Source: Branchiostoma floridae
Taxonomy: Eukaryota > Chordata > Leptocardii > Amphioxiformes > Branchiostomatidae
Reading direction: 5' to 3'
Assembly (NCBI RefSeq): GCF_000003815.2
Contig: NC_049992.1
Span: 19,114,589 to 19,178,588, forward strand
Length of the DNA stretch: 64,000 nt
Numbering within the stretch: the first letter of the stretch is position 1; the number at the start of each line of letters is the position of its first letter. A program made the translations under genes and the position numbers. The notes beneath the pieces are model-generated. The model searched no databases and had not been told where the DNA came from. It was given only the letters and a program-made list of their open reading frames with translations. Below, piece by piece: positions 59,628 through 64,000 of the stretch.

Positions 59628-60418
59628 TTTTGACACAGTAACGCCGGGCTGGTACCTCGAGTGTGATACGGGATACATGTACACCGTGTTGTATTTATCA
59701 CACTTTCACATTATGGTATGGTACAGTTCACAAAAAATATAGAAACAAAAACCTACAGAATAACCAAAGAAGCCCTTCAATGGTTAACAATGCAGTTGGT
59801 TCTGCTTGCCGTTCAAGGTTTATGTGTTGTACGTTAGGATTTGTACAAAGACACTAAGTCTTAAACGTTAGTTTTAAACCGCCTCACTTCGAGCAGTTGT
59901 CCAGGGTAGTAAAGAACATAAAACGCGTACTTCGGTATGTATTTATACAAGATAACAGACCATACGACTAGCTCGAGAACTGACGACAAGCGACAGCACC
60001 GTGCAGAGGTACACAAGCGGGCGGGCCGCGGTGGCCTTGCGACCGGGCGGTCACACTTGATCGACAGTTGGCTAACTTAGAAACCTCGTTCTATCTGGTA
60101 CCCAAGTATAAAGAATATTCCAATATAAGGAGGAAATGAAAACAAATATCCGTTTCTACACCCCTTTGGTCACACAGGCAACATAGTAGCGGTTAGTCAA
60201 CTGGTAGTAGAGTGTCTCTAAAAAGTGCTGCAGTATGTAAAATATTTCAAACATTTGGTATGGCCAAGGTTTGAAGCCTCGCACTTCTGAATGCAAGACG
60301 TACAGTCATTAATACCCAGTGAGTAGCTGTGTGGTTGTTAACAGTCTTATTCACAGAAATGCCAAATACATGCATGAAAGCTGTTCTTGACTTCTTGCAA
60401 AATCCCTTCTTTCTTTAT

Positions 60419-62007
60419 TTACGAGAGAACGCACGATGACTTAGGTTGAGGTTGAGGTGTTGGCGGAGGTGGAGCCGGTTTCGCCTTTATATTCGGATCA
60501 GTCAGACTCATCCAAATGGTCAGTAAGTTTTTGTCGATATCTGCATTTGGCTTCATGACACGGTAGTCGTTTCGATCAGGCCACGGAGTAAGCTCCTCAC
60601 AGTACAGCGAAGTGATCTTGAATCGCACTTGGTTTCCGGTGAGTTTGAAGGCGGCAAGGGCTTCTTCAATACGTTTCTGTAGATGGAGGCGATTGGGACA
60701 CTTGTCCTCCTTGGTCACCACCACCATGATCGGTACATCTACAGATGTTTAAATGAAAATCAAAGACAGTCAAAATCGGCATAAACTACAACCGGTCAGC
60801 ACTCCAGGCTGAGGCTGAGACAATTTTTGGCACGCCTGGTATCATAGCATTACATGGCCTACCTTTGGAGGATATGGAAGTGTTGAAGTCTCTCCTTATC
60901 AATATTTCTATTACTGGTCTTTTGTGCACCCTGTCAAATTGCTATTTTCTAGACTAAAATATTTTGCCAATTGTTGGAGGATGAATTGATTTCCTGGCAA
61001 ATAAACAAGGCCTTCTTATGCTCATCTTATACATTTCCCGGATTCTTGTTTCAAATGCATTATCGGTCACTTGTGTCTCCCTCCCGGTAGACCACACTGG
61101 AGTGCAGTCTACAGAGCAGAGAGTCATTTTGTATGGAGAACCTGGACCATGTTGGGCACTTGAGCCAAAAACAACGCAACGAAAATGCGGCTGCACTTAA
61201 AAGGTCTGCGAGGGCATATGGCATTGAGTGATAGTGTTGCTAAGAAAATATAAGAGTTTTACCGTGGCCTTGCTGTGCTCCTGACTTGATAGCTTCCACC
61301 AGATTGTTGGGAACGACCTTGTCTGCTGACAAGATGAAGACAACCCGGTCAAACGTCATTTGGTGATCTACTCGACTTCTGAATTTACTTCTGAGCTCAT
61401 CTGGGGTTTGATCCATGCAATCGATGATATTGGTGCCTGATGGGATACGTCCGTCAAGTGTCAGGTAGACGATTGTAGAGTACGCTTCTTCGGTGGCATC
61501 AGGAAAACCGGCACAATCCCAAAAGATGATATTATTGTTGTAGTCTGGAATTGGGTGTGGTTCGTGTACCTCATGGCAGCTGCATAAGGAAAATATCATC
61601 ACGTATGGTGTTATTGTCGCACATTCCTTGACTACTGCGCAAATGAGTTGAGAAAATACAACTAAACCGAAACCACTTTAATAGACATTTAAATGATAGA
61701 CTTTATTAGAAACAGGCTGGTAACTTTTTGAGGACAACCGAAACAAATGAAAGACGACTCACTTTTCATCAAACATGATATATCTCTCCAGACACTTTGT
61801 CACACTACTGTCGCTTTGGCTGTAGTGTGCGATTTCGTGCCAAGTCCCAGTGACGGCCATACTCATCGAGTTGATGAAGGATGATTTTCCTGAGCCGGGC
61901 ATGCCGACTATAAGGACGTTAAACTTCTTTCCAGGCTTTTTGCGGAAAATGTTGGCTAGGCGACGTTTCAGTTTGTCACGCAGTGACGGCTCCTGCGCCT
62001 CCGCCAT
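60419..62007 (-). CDS. P-loop GTPase, IFI44-like, copy 3 (CaaX-ended)
   Basis: Exons (minus strand) are 62007-61763, 61579-61263 and 60738-60419, giving 293 residues. GMPGSGKS is at 35-42, DCAG at 103-106 and TKED at 196-199. The middle exon is highly similar to copy 1 (FWDCAGFPDATEE, LTLDGRIPSGTN). Exon 1 is 15 codons shorter than in copy 1, in the stretch just before exon 2. The C-terminus is a proline-rich linker (KAKPAPPPPTPQPQPKSS) followed by CVLS, a classic farnesylation CaaX box identical to that of H-Ras. The likely location is therefore a cytoplasmic membrane face. It lies in the third unit of a tandem array; function is unknown beyond GTP binding. Confidence 0.87.
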
Positions 62008-62289
62008 TTTGCTGAAAAAAAATTGTCCATAGTACAACGTATACCGTTAGTTGCCGCTCGAATGCGCTTGCATGGGTGAAGTGCGAAAATCAGTTTAAAG
62101 TGCCTCTTCCAATGGAACCTAGAAGCTCTCAATTTCAAGTCAAACACTCTACCGGAGTAGGCCAAGTACAAGCTTCGTGTTGGTCTATGTAGTTACTTGG
62201 GTTTCAACAAGAAAAAAATCGGCATTGTTTACACTAGGTCTGGCTTCTCCGTAGTATATTTACATTGAAACCATAACCTTGGTTTTGGA

Positions 62290-62890
62290 AGATGAATTTC
62301 AATGGTAGATGACAGGGAAGACAATACCAAGTCCCTATTATCAGGGTAGGTCAGGTACAAGCTACATGGGTCAGTGGTCCTCAAAATATTCACCTGTCAA
62401 TCAGTACACAAAAGAGCACTTACTCTACCCTTTCTTTCTCTCTCCTTCTTTCTATACATATCTGAGGAAAATATTAGTTGCTGTCTAAAACGTCAGATAC
62501 TTTGCCATACTTTCTCCAGTTGTTTGTAAACGATTATACTTTTGTATACTGTATCTTATCTTGATGTCTCTTACCTTCGTTGCCGTAACCCATCTAATTG
62601 TTAACATTGATTAGGACTAAAAGTCAAGAGAATCTGACATTAACTTATTACAAGGATACATCCTTATTTTTGATATCCAGAATTGATGCCATTTCATTGT
62701 TTTGTTGATAGAAATCAGTTGGAGAATTGCACGTTTCAAAGTTCTTCTTTTGTGCTAATGTAAATACCTGGCACTGTTTTTCCCATGAGCAAAGACCATT
62801 TTCTGTTGATGTGACTGAGGTGGCACTTTGAAGGCATTAATTGTCTGGAATGAGAAAGTGAAACCCACTTTGGCAATTATGACTCAAAAA
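62290..62890 (-). repeat. 5' flank of GTPase unit 3, duplicated downstream
   Basis: The blocks 'gatgaatttcaatggtagatgacaggg', 'taaaagtcaagagaatctgac' and 'gagaaagtgaaacccactttgg' recur in order at 63490-64000. No gene is seen on either strand. Confidence 0.75.
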
Positions 62891-62939
62891 CTGGACCAAA
62901 ATAACATTTGTAACAACTTAGTACATGTTTACTTAATAA

Positions 62940-63157
62940 GTACATTGTATCTGAGCACCTTGCTTAGACGGCACTGTGGAAGGGGGGTGATGCCGTGGGC
63001 GTCAGAGGAAAACTGGCAAGAAAACATCAGAGATTGGACATCCCTCAACCTGCAGGAGAGACTGGCTGTAGCAGAAGACAAAAGGGCCTGGAGACAACTC
63101 TCCATCTTCATGGCTACCTTGTCCCCCAAACGACCTGGAGGTCAAGGGACTAGGTAG
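62940..63157 (+). mobile_element. LINE 3'-end fragment (RTE/CR1-like tail)
   Basis: The open frame ends with NWQENIRDWTSLNLQERL, VAEDKRAWRQLS and SPKRPGGQG before a stop at 63157. This is the typical C-terminal sequence of a LINE reverse transcriptase protein (x-W-x-NI-x-W-T-x-L...A-D-x-x-W-R). A TAGGTAGGTAGG microsatellite follows directly, as at the 3' ends of such elements. Only about 220 bp is kept. Confidence 0.7.
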
Positions 63158-63489
63158 GTAGGTAGGTATCTTAGCATATCATCATGATACCTGGCATAAA
63201 TTTGGTACTGTATAGATCATAAGACCCTCTTGAGCAGATGTTTGGAGGCCCTGGTAATGCATACATCACTGGCTAGTATTCATGGCACTGTCTTTAAATC
63301 ACGTACACAATGACACGTCAACAATGTCTACCTATGTTATCAGGATTAAAATCCCGATAACACATCACTTTATGGTCTTTATGGCACTATTGTCACACAT
63401 ACATCATCTATTTGTTCATAATTTAGTAGGTGTCATAGAATAGTCGACACTACGGAACCCAAACAACACTTAGCATTCTTTCAAAGGGC

Positions 63490-64000
63490 ACAAGGTTTTG
63501 GGAGATGGACTTCAATGGTAGGTGACAGGGACCGTAATAACAAGGCCCAGTTGTCAGGTAGCAGCCACACGGGTCAGTGCTCCTCAAAATTGGATATCGC
63601 TAACCTTCGTTGCTGTATAACCCATCTATTTCTTAACACCAATTAGGGCTAAAAGTTAAGAGAATCTGATATTAACTTATTACATGGATACAACCTTCTT
63701 AAGTTACTTTTGATAGTAGTAGTAGTATCCGTTGTTTGATTACACTGCTGCTGAGATCCCTGACGCAGGGATAGGCAGCAGTCGGCCAGAATTAATGTGA
63801 TTTCATTGTTTTGTTGATAGAAAGCAGTTGGAGAAATGCACGTTTCAAACTTCTCCTTTTGTGTTATGCATATAAAGTTAATTGGCACTTTTTCCCATAT
63901 GCAAAGAACATATATCTGTTGATATGACTGAGGTGTCACTTTGAAGGCATTATTGGCTGGAAGGAGAAAGTGAAACCTACTTTGGCAATTATGACTCATA
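63490..64000 (-). repeat. Second copy of the GTPase 5' flank
   Basis: Repeats 62290-62890 with about 10-15% difference, judged by eye, and runs off the window edge. A further GTPase unit may follow outside the window. A 116-codon minus-strand frame across it is not preserved in the first copy. Confidence 0.7.

Overview
The window is animal genomic DNA: genes are split by short-to-medium GT-AG introns, intergenic space is full of fold-back and inverted-repeat transposons, and the recognisable proteins look like those of an invertebrate deuterostome. Gene content, intron density, repeat types and signs of high heterozygosity suggest a lancelet (Branchiostoma). That is inference from the sequence; no database was searched.

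Region 1 (1-20.2 kb) is a block of conserved housekeeping genes. After the fossil 3' end of an LTR element (1-1133) comes a complete 15-exon 6-phosphogluconate dehydrogenase gene (PGD, 1577-13290, +). Convergent to it is a 4-exon mitochondrial ribosomal protein L20 gene (MRPL20, 13876-16788, -). Head-to-head with that, 129 bp away, is cytidine deaminase (CDA, 16918-20173, +). CDA carries two alternative copies of its catalytic zinc-site exon. In human all three genes lie on 1p36, so this may be retained chordate linkage.

Region 2 (18.8-34.2 kb) is a tandem segmental duplication followed by an uncharacterised membrane-protein locus. A unit running from just upstream of CDA exon 3b to just past a membrane-anchor exon (18785-24765) was copied to 24766-27905. 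The second copy lost CDA exons 4 and 5; the first copy gained a 1.29-kb transposon. Four coding first-exon-like segments (24307, 27580, 29256, 32429) each encode transmembrane segments and end in phase 0 at a splice donor. They precede one shared pair of 3' exons (33283-34163), so alternative first exons are a live hypothesis.

Region 3 (34.86-51.24 kb) is a 16.4-kb block bounded by inverted arms of about 3 and 4.8 kb and flanked by a 4-bp direct repeat, GGAC. The arms carry clusters of the palindrome GGGCGATCGCCC. The spacer holds part of an uncharacterised minus-strand gene, a Ser/Thr-rich exon and a ubiquitin-like first exon. It looks like a large mobile or inverted-duplicated unit of a type I do not recognise.

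Region 4 (51.5-64 kb) is a tandem array of P-loop GTPase genes on the minus strand: two intact three-exon copies (53045-54368 and 60419-62007) and an eroded copy between them. The intact proteins end in a proline-rich tail and a CaaX-like box (CVLS in one), which suggests prenylated, membrane-attached GTPases. A piggyBac-like element, another DNA transposon and LINE fragments have inserted between the units.

Three assembly gaps (6149-6512, 13542-13737, 17311-17410) limit what can be said there.
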